Source: Candidatus Enterococcus murrayae
GTDB taxonomy: Bacteria > Bacillota > Bacilli > Lactobacillales > Enterococcaceae
Assembly (NCBI RefSeq): GCF_017315985.1
Contig: NZ_JAFLVR010000028.1
Coordinates: forward strand, 34,489 to 98,488
Length of the DNA stretch: 64,000 nt
Direction: 5' to 3'
Within the stretch, counting starts at the first letter, position 1. Each line of letters opens with the position of its first letter. The notes beneath the pieces are model-generated. The model did not search any database, was not told the origin of the DNA, and worked only from the letters and a program-made list of their open reading frames with translations. Positions 28,082-37,123 of this stretch are shown here, piece by piece. The position numbers were made by a program, and so were the translations under genes.

Positions 28082-28723
28082 ATGAGCGAAAAAAAATATA
28101 GCTTTATAACAATCTTTACCTATGGATTAGTTTTATTTTCACCTATAGCTTTTGTTCGTGTATTTCAAGCGAATCCCTCCCAAATCATCCAGCTTACAAC
28201 ACTAGCCTATTTTCTTGGTGCTGCTTTAATGATTGCTTACCGTTTGAAATCACAAACCTTTGAATTGGAAAAACGACAAAAAAAATTACTGATTACTGTT
28301 TTGATTGGAATTGTCGGAATTCCAGCTTCCTTGGTGTTACAAATGATTATTCTGCAAATCGAGCAACGTTTCCTAGGAGAGCCGATTGCTTCGCAAAACA
28401 CACAGAATATCGTTCAGTTAATTAGGAACAATATGATTTTTATTTTGGCGACAACAATTGCTGGGCCACTCATGGAAGAATTTGTTTTTCGCCGTGCAAT
28501 TTTCGGTTCATTGGAAAAAAGATTCGGCTTCCTTCTGCCGGCACTTGTCAGTTCACTCCTTTTCGCCTTTGCTCATAATGACGGCCACTATCTATTGTAT
28601 GCTGGCTTAGGGTTCTTATTTTGCGGAATGTATCGTTATACCGGACGCATCTGGACGTCGATGATTACACACGTAGGAATGAATTTATTAGTAATTCTTA
28701 CCCAATTAGCATTGCAATCCTAA
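28082..28723 (+). CDS. CPBP-family intramembrane glutamic endopeptidase
   Basis: 213-residue polytopic membrane protease of the CAAX/Abi (CPBP) family. Motif 1 is E-E-F-V-F-R (near 138-143), with the paired Glu and the Arg; motif 2 is A-F-A-H-N-D, and motif 3 is H-V-G-M-N near the C terminus; these form the intramembrane active site. Six or so hydrophobic segments cover the chain. Bacterial members process peptides or confer bacteriocin self-immunity, but no bacteriocin gene is near. AAAGGAAAAA lies before the ATG. The groES promoter region is divergent from it. Confidence 0.85.
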   Translation: MSEKKYSFITIFTYGLVLFSPIAFVRVFQANPSQIIQLTTLAYFLGAALMIAYRLKSQTFELEKRQKKLLITVLIGIVGIPASLVLQMIILQIEQRFLGEPIASQNTQNIVQLIRNNMIFILATTIAGPLMEEFVFRRAIFGSLEKRFGFLLPALVSSLLFAFAHNDGHYLLYAGLGFLFCGMYRYTGRIWTSMITHVGMNLLVILTQLALQS

Positions 28724-28737
28724 ATAGGAGCAATCTT

Positions 28738-28766
28738 TTGCTATTTTATTAAAACCTCCTTAGACT
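28738..28766 (+). promoter_or_regulatory. Candidate promoter inside the SD-sequestering hairpin
   Basis: TTGCTA, 17-base spacer, TAGACT. Transcripts from here would start around 28773 and lack the 5' arm of the hairpin at 28752-28793. Confidence 0.35.
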
Positions 28767-28797
28767 AAAGGTACTACTAGTCTAAGGAGGTTTTTTT
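28752..28797 (+). terminator. Terminator hairpin that also buries the next gene's ribosome binding site
   Basis: A 16-bp perfect stem at 28752-28767/28778-28793 with a 10-base loop is followed by T up to 28797, immediately before ATG 28798. The AAGGAGG ribosome site (28784-28790) lies in the 3' arm. Readthrough RNA from the CPBP gene should terminate or hide the site. Confidence 0.75.
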
Positions 28798-29418
28798 ATG
28801 AAAGTAGCAGTTATAGGTGCCACTGGAAATGCTGGATCATTAATTTTAAAAGAAGCTTTGGATCGTCAGCTAGCTGTCACCGCGATCGTACGCCATCCAG
28901 AGAAACTTAAGGTAAAAGTACCCATTTTAGTCAAAGACTTGTTTGAATTAACAAAAAAGGATTTAGCGTTCTTTGATGTGGTGGTTGATGCGTTTCGTCC
29001 ACCAGTTGGCCAAGAAGAAATGCATCAAAGCTCATTGAAGCATCTCAGCAATATCTTACAGGGAACAGATACACGTTTGATAGTGGTTGGCGGTGCTTCC
29101 TCTTTATTTATCGATGATGAACACCGTATGATTGATGTCTCTGATCCAAAAGCCATTTATTATCCTACAGCTTATAATATGTACCAAGCATTTATAGACT
29201 TGAAATCTGTTCCAGAGTTGAAATGGACCTATTTAAGCCCTGCCGCAAACTTTATACCTGATGGTTTGCGCACCGAACATTACAAAATCAGCGATGATCA
29301 CATGCAAAAAAATTCAGAAGGAAAAAGTGAAATAAGTATGGCAGACTATGCTATTGCTATGGTCGATGAAATCGTTGAACCTAGACACTTAAATCAGCAT
29401 TTTAGCGTTTATAGTTAA
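28798..29418 (+). CDS. NAD(P)-binding atypical SDR, YwnB/flavin-reductase-like
   Basis: 206-residue Rossmann protein. The N-terminal V-I-G-A-T-G-N-A-G is the G-x-x-G-x-x-G dinucleotide loop of atypical short-chain dehydrogenases, and V-V-G-G-A-S-S-L and T-Y-L-S-P-A are family blocks. Such proteins bind NADPH and reduce small substrates or act as redox sensors; no substrate can be named. A perfect AAGGAGG lies 7 bases before the ATG but within a terminator stem, so translation should depend on which promoter made the RNA. Confidence 0.82.
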   Translation: MKVAVIGATGNAGSLILKEALDRQLAVTAIVRHPEKLKVKVPILVKDLFELTKKDLAFFDVVVDAFRPPVGQEEMHQSSLKHLSNILQGTDTRLIVVGGASSLFIDDEHRMIDVSDPKAIYYPTAYNMYQAFIDLKSVPELKWTYLSPAANFIPDGLRTEHYKISDDHMQKNSEGKSEISMADYAIAMVDEIVEPRHLNQHFSVYS

Positions 29419-29454
29419 TGACCGCTTGTTTTCCACTTAAATTCCAACAGATAA

Positions 29455-29493
29455 AAAAATGACAAACCTGCCTAAACAGATTTGTCATTTTTT
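29455..29493. terminator. Bidirectional terminator between the SDR and yycJ
   Basis: AAAAATGACAAA (29455-29466) pairs with TTTGTCATTTTT (29481-29492), with an inner CTG/CAG pair; it reaches the yycJ stop codon. Confidence 0.78.
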
Positions 29494-30301
29494 AGATCGC
29501 GAATAATTCAGTTGCGCTATCTGGATCGGTATCAAAAATTTGGAACTGATGGTTAACCCCTAGATCATAACGAGTCAGCGTTTCTTCCATCGTCATATGA
29601 GCTAACTCTTTCATATTATTTTCTTTACTCAGGTGTCCCAAATAAATGCGTTTAGTTCGATCGCCAAGAATATCAGTCATAACCAGTGCCCCATCATCAT
29701 TTGACAAATGGCCGCGGTCACCCAAGATCCGCTGCTTCAAGCTCCAAGGGTAAGCCCCCATCCGCAGCATCTCTAAATCATGGTTACTTTCAACTAAGTA
29801 AGCATCTGCATCTCGAATCGTTCCTCGAACATGCTCGCTCGCATAGCCAGTATCTGTCAACATCACAAAAGAATGCCCATCTTTATAGAAGCGATAAAAT
29901 TGCGGGGCCGCCGCATCATGTGAAACGCCAAAACTTTCAATGTCTAAGTCACCAAAAGTTAAAACTTTTCCCATCTCAAAAATATGCTTCTGCTCCACAT
30001 CGACTTTTCCAATCAAAGGAGCCATAGCTTCCCAAGTTTTTTCGTTGGCATAAACAGGCAATTTATATTTTCGTGCAAGAACTCCAACACCATGGATATG
30101 GTCGCGGTGTTCATGGGTAACTAAAATTGCATCTAAATCCTCAGGTTTTCGATCGACCTCTGCTAATAGCGAAGTGATTTTTTTTCCGCTCAACCCAGCA
30201 TCGACCAAAATTCTTTTTTGCGGGCTTTCCAAGTACAAGGAATTCCCTGTACTTCCGCTAGCTAAAATGCTGATATTGAAGGCATTATTCATTTCTAACA
30301 T
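29492..30301 (-). CDS. yycJ: Metallo-beta-lactamase fold hydrolase YycJ/WalJ
   Basis: 269-residue MBL-fold protein, the last gene of the walRK operon. The metal motif is T-H-E-H-R-D-H (H-x-H-x-D-H), with a later L-T-D-T-G-Y Asp and L-G-H-L-S His. S-I-L-A-S-G-S-T-G-N-S near the start is a WalJ signature. WalJ homologues are 5'-3' exonuclease-like and linked to mismatch repair and wall stress. The start is the ATG of M-L-E-M-N-N at 30301, with GAGG about 11 bases upstream; M-N-N-A-F four codons later is an alternative, and the longer frame to 30343 is unlikely. Confidence 0.92.
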   Translation of the reverse strand: MLEMNNAFNISILASGSTGNSLYLESPQKRILVDAGLSGKKITSLLAEVDRKPEDLDAILVTHEHRDHIHGVGVLARKYKLPVYANEKTWEAMAPLIGKVDVEQKHIFEMGKVLTFGDLDIESFGVSHDAAAPQFYRFYKDGHSFVMLTDTGYASEHVRGTIRDADAYLVESNHDLEMLRMGAYPWSLKQRILGDRGHLSNDDGALVMTDILGDRTKRIYLGHLSKENNMKELAHMTMEETLTRYDLGVNHQFQIFDTDPDSATELFAI

Positions 30302-30349
30302 GAGCAATTGGTCCTCTCTTTTAAAACTGTCCTCAGTATACAACCCTTT

Positions 30350-31195
30350 TTATGGATTTTCCACCTTTGGAACTAAATTATTCGTGATCACTTGATTGTT
30401 CAACGCATTGACTTTTTCAATCTGCGTCGTTTTTTCCGAAGTCTTTATCTTAACGAACCAAACAGGGACATATACATTTTTTTCACGCACTTCAAGTGTA
30501 CGAAAATATCCTAGATAAACATTCGTAATCGTTGACTTGCTAGGAATATTATTGTTGATATACAACGTATTCAGTATTTCCTTTTCAGAATAAAGCGTCA
30601 TTTTTTCTCGTAGAGGTTCAATCTCTTTCAAATGCGTTTGAGTATATTTCGACACCCGTTCTTGATCATCATTTTTAACAATGTCTAAAGTGACACGTGA
30701 GGTTTCATCAATAAAAGGAATTCCTTCATACGTTTGCACACCGACAATTTTTCCCAAATCATCATCTTTCTTAGATATATCTGGCAGATAGGTGTATTCT
30801 TCACCATCCAGAATGAATTCTTTATCCTTCATAAGATGTTTAAAACTGCTGGTCGCCTTTTTTAAATCAAAATCTGTATCCCCAGTAGGACTGCTGCTCA
30901 GAACCTTATCGGAAATATCCCAAGCTCCAACGATCGTTGAATTTGAATCACCATTCAATAGTGAATCAAAAGTATCCTGCTCAGCACTCAAATAATAGCC
31001 CTCTTTATGCTCATCCGTCACTTCATCCGTCACTCGAATGTCATCATTTTCCAAACGCTGCAGGATATCTTCTCGTTGGTTTGAATTAGTGACAAGGCTT
31101 TGTTCATGCTGATTATTCCAGTAAATACTAAAGAGAAAGATATTCAGGCCAATAAAGACGAGAAAAAAGATCCATTCGATTTTTCTAAAATCCAA
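30350..31195 (-). CDS. yycI: Two-component system regulatory protein YycI (WalI)
   Basis: 281 residues with one N-terminal membrane helix (about 8-27) and an extracytoplasmic domain of the YycI type, which together with YycH modulates the sensor kinase WalK in the membrane. The start is TTG at 31195 (M-D-F-R-K-I-E-W), chosen because GGAGG lies 8 bases upstream, inside the last codons of yycH, and because the helix then follows directly. It directly abuts yycH, so translation is coupled. Confidence 0.92.
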   Translation of the reverse strand: MDFRKIEWIFFLVFIGLNIFLFSIYWNNQHEQSLVTNSNQREDILQRLENDDIRVTDEVTDEHKEGYYLSAEQDTFDSLLNGDSNSTIVGAWDISDKVLSSSPTGDTDFDLKKATSSFKHLMKDKEFILDGEEYTYLPDISKKDDDLGKIVGVQTYEGIPFIDETSRVTLDIVKNDDQERVSKYTQTHLKEIEPLREKMTLYSEKEILNTLYINNNIPSKSTITNVYLGYFRTLEVREKNVYVPVWFVKIKTSEKTTQIEKVNALNNQVITNNLVPKVENP

Positions 31196-32509
31196 TCAGC
31201 TCGCCTCCATTTCTAGGTTCCCTTGCATCAGCTGACTAGCAGGATACCAAGTATTGTCATATTTGACAAACCATTCGGGAGTCAAGGCCACTAACTTATT
31301 TACACCATCGATATCCTGCCAAGTATAGCCGATAATAAAGCTCTGAACTTTTTCAAGATCGAGTCCCACAGTTGCTAAATTGTTTTCGATCTCCAAGGTG
31401 CTTGGCAACTCAACTTCCTCATCGGAAGGGATTGGTACTTGAACCGTATCCATACTGGTTTCAATTCTTATTTGTGGCGTGGCAGCGTTTGGCGCATGTT
31501 CAATTTTGACGCTCATTTTCCCCTTTGATGTTTGGCTAAAAATTGGATAGCCCTCAACAAAGATTCGATAATTTATTTGCCCATCATGGTGATCAAAATA
31601 GCGCAGGTTGCCTACTGCCGTACCTAGTCGACTAACATAGTTAAAGCTCTGACTGTAGACACTTTCCTTTGTCAAATCTTCCGGCAATTCACCAGTAAAT
31701 GTAACAAAACGTTTTTGTTCATCCATTATGAGCTCTTCATGGCCGCTAGCAAACGAACGGGCTCCATCTTCCTCTTCTTCCCCTTTTGCTTGATCAGGAT
31801 TTTGAAAGAAGGCATTCCGGAAAAGCGAGTAGGATTGAGTGGTCAAAATGTAACTGTACTTCTTAAGCCGCACTCGTTCCTTGGTTCGCAGCAAACGTGG
31901 CACTAAAGGATTTTCATCAGACATCGGTAAATACTTGCTTTGATTCTTTTGATAAATCGTCTCTAGTCCGGAAAAATCTCCAGCCATCGTCGCTTCATAA
32001 ACAGTATCCTTGCTATAACTTAAGAAACGGATTTTTTTATTAGCAAAATCAATTTGAATTTTTGAGAAAGTAATGTCCTCTGCCTCTTTCAAAGAGTTCA
32101 AATTAATCGGCATATCAAAAACCTTGATGTATTCGGTCAAAGAAAAGCCGCCTTCATAATTTAACTCGATACCGCTATCCAAACTATAATAGCTTTTGAT
32201 CTCTTCTTCCCCTTGCGCAACTTCTTGAAGCTGACCAAAGGTGCTTTCTGTCAAACGCGCCTGCGTCGTCGCCAATAGATTTTCACTACTGGTTTGAAAC
32301 TTTCCTTCTGTCAAATCCCAAATACCGCGAATTGGTAAAAAGGCATCTGTCGCTTTCGCATAGTTTTGATCAGTTTTCACTGCTTGCTTACTAGTATTAA
32401 CTTCGGCTGTTTTTGAGGTCGGACTGAGCCAAATAGCATACGTTAGAATGAGGCTGAGTAAAATCAGAACAAGAAGTGCGACGCGAATGATTTTTTCTGA
32501 TATTTTCAT
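31196..32509 (-). CDS. yycH: Two-component system regulatory protein YycH (WalH)
   Basis: 437-residue protein with one N-terminal membrane helix (about 8-26) and a large external domain; it binds WalK with YycI and tunes its kinase activity. The start is the ATG at 32509 (M-K-I-S-E-K), overlapping the walK stop by ATGA, with GAGGAGG about 10 bases upstream; a TTG two codons earlier has too short a spacing. The C terminus M-E-A-S carries the yycI ribosome site. Confidence 0.92.
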   Translation of the reverse strand: MKISEKIIRVALLVLILLSLILTYAIWLSPTSKTAEVNTSKQAVKTDQNYAKATDAFLPIRGIWDLTEGKFQTSSENLLATTQARLTESTFGQLQEVAQGEEEIKSYYSLDSGIELNYEGGFSLTEYIKVFDMPINLNSLKEAEDITFSKIQIDFANKKIRFLSYSKDTVYEATMAGDFSGLETIYQKNQSKYLPMSDENPLVPRLLRTKERVRLKKYSYILTTQSYSLFRNAFFQNPDQAKGEEEEDGARSFASGHEELIMDEQKRFVTFTGELPEDLTKESVYSQSFNYVSRLGTAVGNLRYFDHHDGQINYRIFVEGYPIFSQTSKGKMSVKIEHAPNAATPQIRIETSMDTVQVPIPSDEEVELPSTLEIENNLATVGLDLEKVQSFIIGYTWQDIDGVNKLVALTPEWFVKYDNTWYPASQLMQGNLEMEAS

Positions 32510-34335
32510 TCCCAAATGTCCTCCTCATAAGGTTCATAAGGTAAAGAAATATAGAAAGTAGATCCTTTACCTTCAACACTCTCGACCCAAATTTGACCTT
32601 TATGGGCCTTCATGACTTCTTTAGAAATTGCCAATCCAAGACCCGTTCCGCCTTGTTGACGTGCACGTGCTTTATCCACGCGGTAAAAGCGTTCAAATAC
32701 TTTTTCCAGATCTTTTTTCGGAATACCCAAACCTTCATCAGCAATGCTTAAGACCACATTATTGTGGGTCTCGATTAAATGGACTTCGATTTTCCCGCCA
32801 TCTGGAGAATATTTAATCGCATTGTTCATAACATTATCAATCACCTGCATGATTTTATCGGTATCAATCTCGACCCATAAATCTCTTTCAGTGAACTCAC
32901 GAACGATCCGGTAATTTTTCTCTTGGCTATTCACCATCATATCGAAGCGATCCAAAATATAATCAACAAGCTCATTGAAGTTGACTAATTCAAGATCCAT
33001 TTGCTGCGCACCCGAATCCATACGAGAAAGATTCAATAAATCATTAATCATACGAATCATTCGATCTGTCTCACCTAACGTCACGTGGATAAACTCTGGC
33101 GCCACTGCTTTATCTTGCCATGCTCCTTCTTCTAGTGCCTCTAGGTAGCTGCGAACACTAGTTAAAGGCGTACGTAATTCATGAGAGACGTTCGAAACGA
33201 ACTGACGTCGTTCTTCCGCGGTCTTCTCTTGTTCAGTAACGTCATGTAATACCACAACCAATCCACTGATAAAGCCAGACTCACGACGAATCATAGCAAA
33301 ATCTGAACGCAAGGTCATCAGCCCCTTATCAGAATCAGGGTTCAAACGGTTGATCAGTATTTCTTCTGGTGTTTCTAATAATTTTCTTAAGGTATATTCT
33401 TCCTCTAAATCAAGCAAAGTTAAAATTGATTGACCAATCGCATCTTCATTAGTAGTCTCCAAAAGAGATAAAGCCATCTCATTAATAGTAATAACTTTTC
33501 CCCGTCGATCAGTTGCAATGACGCCATCCGTCATGTGGGTCAAAACACTGTCTAAGCGATTTCGCTCGGCTTCCATTGTATCTTGAGCATCTTCGATTCG
33601 GTCAGATAGCTTATTAAAGGTTTCGGCCAACTGACTTAATTCATCGTGACCTTGTACATCAACTTTTTCAGAATAATCGCCTTGAGCGATTCGAACCGCT
33701 TGCTTCTGCATTTCTTTAATTGGCTTTGTGATTGATCGTGCCACAAGTAAGGCTACAACGATCGAAATCAAACCTGCTATTAATGAAGCAGTGAAGAATA
33801 TTAACGCAGTGTTGCTGATTTCGGTATATTTTTGCTCAATGTCACTTTTAACATAAAGAGCCCCGATCACAGCCGAATCGCCGGTCGGGGACTGAATTGG
33901 TTGAACATTGATATATACCCGTTTGTTGTTGTCATCAAGTGTTACATATTGCTTCATCGAAAAATCATCAATATCGCTGTACTCATTCTTTTTCCCAACG
34001 ATAGTGTCCTTTTGCCCCACATCATTGGTAGCGACGACGATTCCTTTATCATCCACTACCCACATTTCACCGATATCTGCAGCTGTATTGTTTTCAAGAA
34101 TACGCTGTAATTGATCCGCTTCGTTGTCGCTATCTTCTGCCATTGTAGCACCGAGAGTCGTACTTAAAAGGGAAACTCGCTGATTCATGTCTTTAGTAAA
34201 GTTATCAATGGTTGATTTTTCAAGACCTCTAATAAAGTAAGCACCGATGATCTCGATCGAAATCAGCAAAATCAAAATAAATGAAAAGGCAATTTTAAAA
34301 TTGACCGATCGATAAAAACGGACTCTTTTTTCCAT
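32506..34335 (-). CDS. walK: Sensor histidine kinase WalK (VicK/YycG)
   Basis: 609-residue essential kinase that senses cell-wall status and phosphorylates WalR. Order: membrane helix 1 (about 12-33), extracellular sensor domain (34-175), helix 2 (176-199), HAMP (about 200-252), PAS (about 262-365), HisKA with H385 in V-S-H-E-L-R-T-P, and HATPase with N-A-I-K-Y-S-P and G-L-G-I-P plus G-T-G-L-G-L. The full extracellular loop resembles Bacillus and Staphylococcus WalK and not the short VicK of streptococci. AGGAG lies in the walR stop region, 2 bases separate the genes. Confidence 0.97.
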   Translation of the reverse strand: MEKRVRFYRSVNFKIAFSFILILLISIEIIGAYFIRGLEKSTIDNFTKDMNQRVSLLSTTLGATMAEDSDNEADQLQRILENNTAADIGEMWVVDDKGIVVATNDVGQKDTIVGKKNEYSDIDDFSMKQYVTLDDNNKRVYINVQPIQSPTGDSAVIGALYVKSDIEQKYTEISNTALIFFTASLIAGLISIVVALLVARSITKPIKEMQKQAVRIAQGDYSEKVDVQGHDELSQLAETFNKLSDRIEDAQDTMEAERNRLDSVLTHMTDGVIATDRRGKVITINEMALSLLETTNEDAIGQSILTLLDLEEEYTLRKLLETPEEILINRLNPDSDKGLMTLRSDFAMIRRESGFISGLVVVLHDVTEQEKTAEERRQFVSNVSHELRTPLTSVRSYLEALEEGAWQDKAVAPEFIHVTLGETDRMIRMINDLLNLSRMDSGAQQMDLELVNFNELVDYILDRFDMMVNSQEKNYRIVREFTERDLWVEIDTDKIMQVIDNVMNNAIKYSPDGGKIEVHLIETHNNVVLSIADEGLGIPKKDLEKVFERFYRVDKARARQQGGTGLGLAISKEVMKAHKGQIWVESVEGKGSTFYISLPYEPYEEDIWE

Positions 34336-34337
34336 AC

Positions 34338-35042
34338 TTACTCCTGTTCAGGGTTGCGTAGATAATACCCTACGCCACGTCTTGTTACTAAATAGGTTGG
34401 ATGACTTGGATTGTCTTCGATTTTTTCACGTAAGCGTCGAACGGTCACATCTACTGTTCGAACGTCACCGAAATAATCGTATCCCCAAACAGTCTGCAAT
34501 AGATGCTCACGAGTCATCACTTGTCCAATATGTTTTGCTAAATAATGAAGTAATTCAAATTCACGATGTGTCAATTCAATCGTATCCCCATGCTTAGTTA
34601 CCATATAAGCATCTGGATGAATCGTTAAATCGCCAATGGTCAAATCACTCTGTGCTGTTTGTTCTTCTTCCTTAGGTGCTTGTCCGCCACGACGCAGATT
34701 TGCTTTTACGCGAGCAACTAGCTCACGATTGGAGAACGGTTTGGTCACATAGTCGTCAGCACCTAACTCCAAGCCTAGAACTTTGTCGATCTCAGAATCC
34801 TTAGCTGTAACCATAATGATCGGCATTTCATGGGTCTTGCGTACTTCACGAGCCACTTCTAAACCGTCTTTTTTAGGCAACATCAAATCTAATAAAATTA
34901 AATCTGGGTTAACCTCTTCGACTTTTTCTAAGGCTTCTTCACCGTCATAAGCAGTAAAGACTTCGTAGCCTTCCTTGGTTAAATTAAACTTCACGATGTC
35001 CGAAATCGGCTTTTCATCGTCAACTACTAGAATTTTTTTCAC
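34338..35042 (-). CDS. walR: Response regulator WalR (VicR/YycF)
   Basis: 234-residue OmpR-type regulator controlling peptidoglycan hydrolase and wall genes. The receiver domain has the acidic pair D8-D9, phospho-acceptor D52 (L-L-D-L-M-L-P) and the late K in V-T-K-P-F; the winged-helix domain ends with R-R-G-V-G-Y-Y. The start is GTG at 35042 with GAGGTGA upstream. First gene of walR-walK-yycH-yycI-yycJ. Confidence 0.97.
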   Translation of the reverse strand: MKKILVVDDEKPISDIVKFNLTKEGYEVFTAYDGEEALEKVEEVNPDLILLDLMLPKKDGLEVAREVRKTHEMPIIMVTAKDSEIDKVLGLELGADDYVTKPFSNRELVARVKANLRRGGQAPKEEEQTAQSDLTIGDLTIHPDAYMVTKHGDTIELTHREFELLHYLAKHIGQVMTREHLLQTVWGYDYFGDVRTVDVTVRRLREKIEDNPSHPTYLVTRRGVGYYLRNPEQE

Positions 35043-35087
35043 TAAGAGTCACCTCATACCTTTATAGGATTGTATGTACGCCTTACC

Positions 35088-35116
35088 ATTATACAATAAT
35101 TTCAATACTGTTTCAC
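35088..35116 (-). promoter_or_regulatory. walR operon promoter
   Basis: Minus-strand GTGAAA (35116-35111), 17-base spacer and TATAAT (35093-35088), about 45 bases before the walR start. Confidence 0.6.
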
Positions 35117-35166
35117 CTTTTCAAACAGACGACGATTTTTTTACAACTATTACTTAAGAAAAAATG

Positions 35167-35194
35167 AAAAAAAGAGACGAGCTTTGCTCATCTC
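35167..35194 (-). terminator. Terminator of degV
   Basis: GAGACGAGC/GCTCATCTC stem with a TTT loop (one mismatch), then seven T on the minus strand. Confidence 0.75.
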
Positions 35195-35238
35195 AAATCT
35201 GAACTATAGTTCTTTTTCAAACTCAAAAAAATCTCAGT

Positions 35239-36096
35239 CTAGTCTAAAACCTGGCAAACTACCCCTAACGATCCCGGTCCAGTGTGTACCGATAATGCAG
35301 GCGAGACTTTCCCAAAATAAATATTTTCGGCCGTTGGAAATAATTCCTGCAGCCGCTGGCGAATTTTTTCAGCTGTTTCCAAAGCATCCGCTTGAGTCAC
35401 CGCTAAATTAAAGCGCTTGTGATTGCCTACATGCTCTTTTACCAGTTGAATCGTTTTATCAATGCTTTTATTCAAACCGCGCACCTTTGCAACAGTATAA
35501 TAAATCCCCTCAGGATTGCACGAAATAATCGGTTTCAATTTCAAGGCGCTTCCCAATAAAGATGAAACCAGGCCGATGCGTCCACCCTTTTGCAAATATT
35601 CTAAGGTATCAACATTGAAAAAGATTTTTGTTTTTGGAATCTTGCTCTCAACTTCTGTGATCACTTCTGTAAATGATTTTCCTTCCTTAACTAAATCCCC
35701 AGCATAAATCGCCAAAATCCCAGCACCGATCCCAACATTTTTTGTATCGATCGATTGAAAAATCAAGCCTTCATAGTGTTCACCTAGCACACGCAATGCA
35801 TTATAAGTACCGCTTAATCCACTTGAGATCGTCACGATGATTACATGTGTATAGCCTTGGGCCTTGATATCATCAAAAACTTTATGGATCAGTTCGCCAT
35901 CAGGTAAAGATGTCGTCGGCAACTCCTTTTTAATTAGTGGAAAAATAGTATCCGAACTAATGTCGATTCCATCTCTATATTCTCGGTCACTAAAAATGAT
36001 CCGTAACGGTACCATAAAAAAGGGTCCGCTATCAATGACTTCCTCAGGAACATCTGTCCCAGAGTCAACTAAGATTGCAATTTTTTCATTCATCAT
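35239..36096 (-). CDS. DegV-family fatty-acid-binding protein
   Basis: 285-residue DegV/EDD fold protein. V-D-S-G-T-D-V-P at the start, T-T-S-L-P-D (the S-Q-P-type substrate loop), S-S-G-L-S-G-T-Y and G-G-R-I-G around 175 are the usual motifs. Members bind a fatty acid; FakB proteins deliver it to the kinase FakA, and this one may do the same. The start is taken at the ATG at 36096 (M-M-N-E-K-I), overlapping the upstream gene by 11 bases with GAAGG 8 bases before; 36093 is equally possible. Confidence 0.86.
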   Translation of the reverse strand: MMNEKIAILVDSGTDVPEEVIDSGPFFMVPLRIIFSDREYRDGIDISSDTIFPLIKKELPTTSLPDGELIHKVFDDIKAQGYTHVIIVTISSGLSGTYNALRVLGEHYEGLIFQSIDTKNVGIGAGILAIYAGDLVKEGKSFTEVITEVESKIPKTKIFFNVDTLEYLQKGGRIGLVSSLLGSALKLKPIISCNPEGIYYTVAKVRGLNKSIDKTIQLVKEHVGNHKRFNLAVTQADALETAEKIRQRLQELFPTAENIYFGKVSPALSVHTGPGSLGVVCQVLD

Positions 36097-36637
36097 TATT
36101 TTCGCCTTCTCTCTCTTTATCCAATTGAATGATTTTTTCAACTAACATTTTTTGTGTAAATGAAGCCACAGCGCTCTCCATCGCTAAATAATAAAAATCC
36201 TTGCTGTTACGAGTCAAACTAACCTCTTCTCCTAATACAATTTTTGCTATTTGCAGTAGTGCTTCCTCCTGAACTTTACAAAAACTATTGTAGGCTTCTT
36301 TAGGTTTGTTGATCGCCAACTGCATACGAATCAACTCATTAATATCTGGAATCGCAAATACCTGTTTTAACAAAGTGATCGCAATTAAATAGGCTAAATG
36401 ATTACGATTGTATCTTTTTTTGACAGGCGGCGGGATTAATTTATGTTTAACATAGTTGTTGACCATCGCACTTGATAAAAGCTGGTGCTTCTCATCCTCC
36501 ATTAATGGAGACAAATAGCGGTCAACAAGGGTAATGACTTGATCCATATATAGCTCTAATTCGGGTAACTCTTCCCAACGTGGCAGACGTAGTTCCTTTA
36601 ATCCTTCTGCCCAAGCTCTGAGTTTTGGTTCTTCCAT
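36086..36637 (-). CDS. DUF1836 family protein
   Basis: 183-residue protein with the DUF1836 signature: L-P-R-W-E-E-L-P-E-L-E-L-Y-M-D-Q-V, then S-A-M-V-N-N-Y-V-K, L-I-P-P-P-x-K-K and R-N-H-L-A-Y-L-I. The domain resembles a MerR-like DNA-binding fold, so a regulatory role is plausible but not shown. AAAGGGG precedes the ATG. It overlaps degV and is first in this two-gene operon, as is common for these neighbours. Confidence 0.83.
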   Translation of the reverse strand: MEEPKLRAWAEGLKELRLPRWEELPELELYMDQVITLVDRYLSPLMEDEKHQLLSSAMVNNYVKHKLIPPPVKKRYNRNHLAYLIAITLLKQVFAIPDINELIRMQLAINKPKEAYNSFCKVQEEALLQIAKIVLGEEVSLTRNSKDFYYLAMESAVASFTQKMLVEKIIQLDKEREGENNDE

Positions 36638-36748
36638 TTATTTGCGCCCCTTTCATCGATAGTTTATCAAAATTATGAAAATTATACAATATAGTTTCGA
36701 AAACTAGATAATTGAAACGCTTTTTAACTAAATTTTTTAAGTTTATTC

Positions 36749-36777
36749 TTGCTTTTTTATTTTCTCAGTGCTAACAT
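36749..36777 (+). promoter_or_regulatory. tRNA-Lys promoter
   Basis: TTGCTT, 17-base spacer, TAACAT preceded by TGC (extended -10), 18 bases before the tRNA. Confidence 0.5.
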
Positions 36778-36794
36778 ATGAAAGTACTTTGTTT

Positions 36795-36867
<73 letters not shown>

Positions 36868-36884
36868 TTGGGTGCCAAACCCAC

Positions 36885-36947
36885 GTCACCAGTGCATTCT
36901 TGGCTACTTCGGTAGTTTAGAAAAGAATGTACGTGGTGACTTTTTTT
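36885..36947 (+). terminator. Unusually long terminator hairpin after tRNA-Lys
   Basis: GTCACCA...TGGTGAC and GTGCATTCTT...AAGAATGTAC stack into a stem of about 17 bp, topped by an inner CTAC-TTCG-GTAG tetraloop hairpin, then seven T. This is far longer than needed for a tRNA terminator. Confidence 0.7.
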
Positions 36948-37064
36948 GTGTTTAAGTCTAGATTTTAAAGGCAATAAAACTCAATTAAAAGCATTTTCAG
37001 TCAAGACGATATAAGTCATTGGTTTAGCTCAAAAAAATTTTTAAATTATTTTTGATTTTGCTAG

Positions 37065-37092
37065 TTTACAAAAATATTTCTTATGTTACAAT
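37065..37092 (+). promoter_or_regulatory. Promoter of the surface protein gene
   Basis: TTTACA, 16-base spacer, TACAAT, about 30 bases before the start codon. Confidence 0.6.
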
Positions 37093-37123
37093 TGTGTTAC
37101 AGAAAGATTAAGGAGTGATTCTT

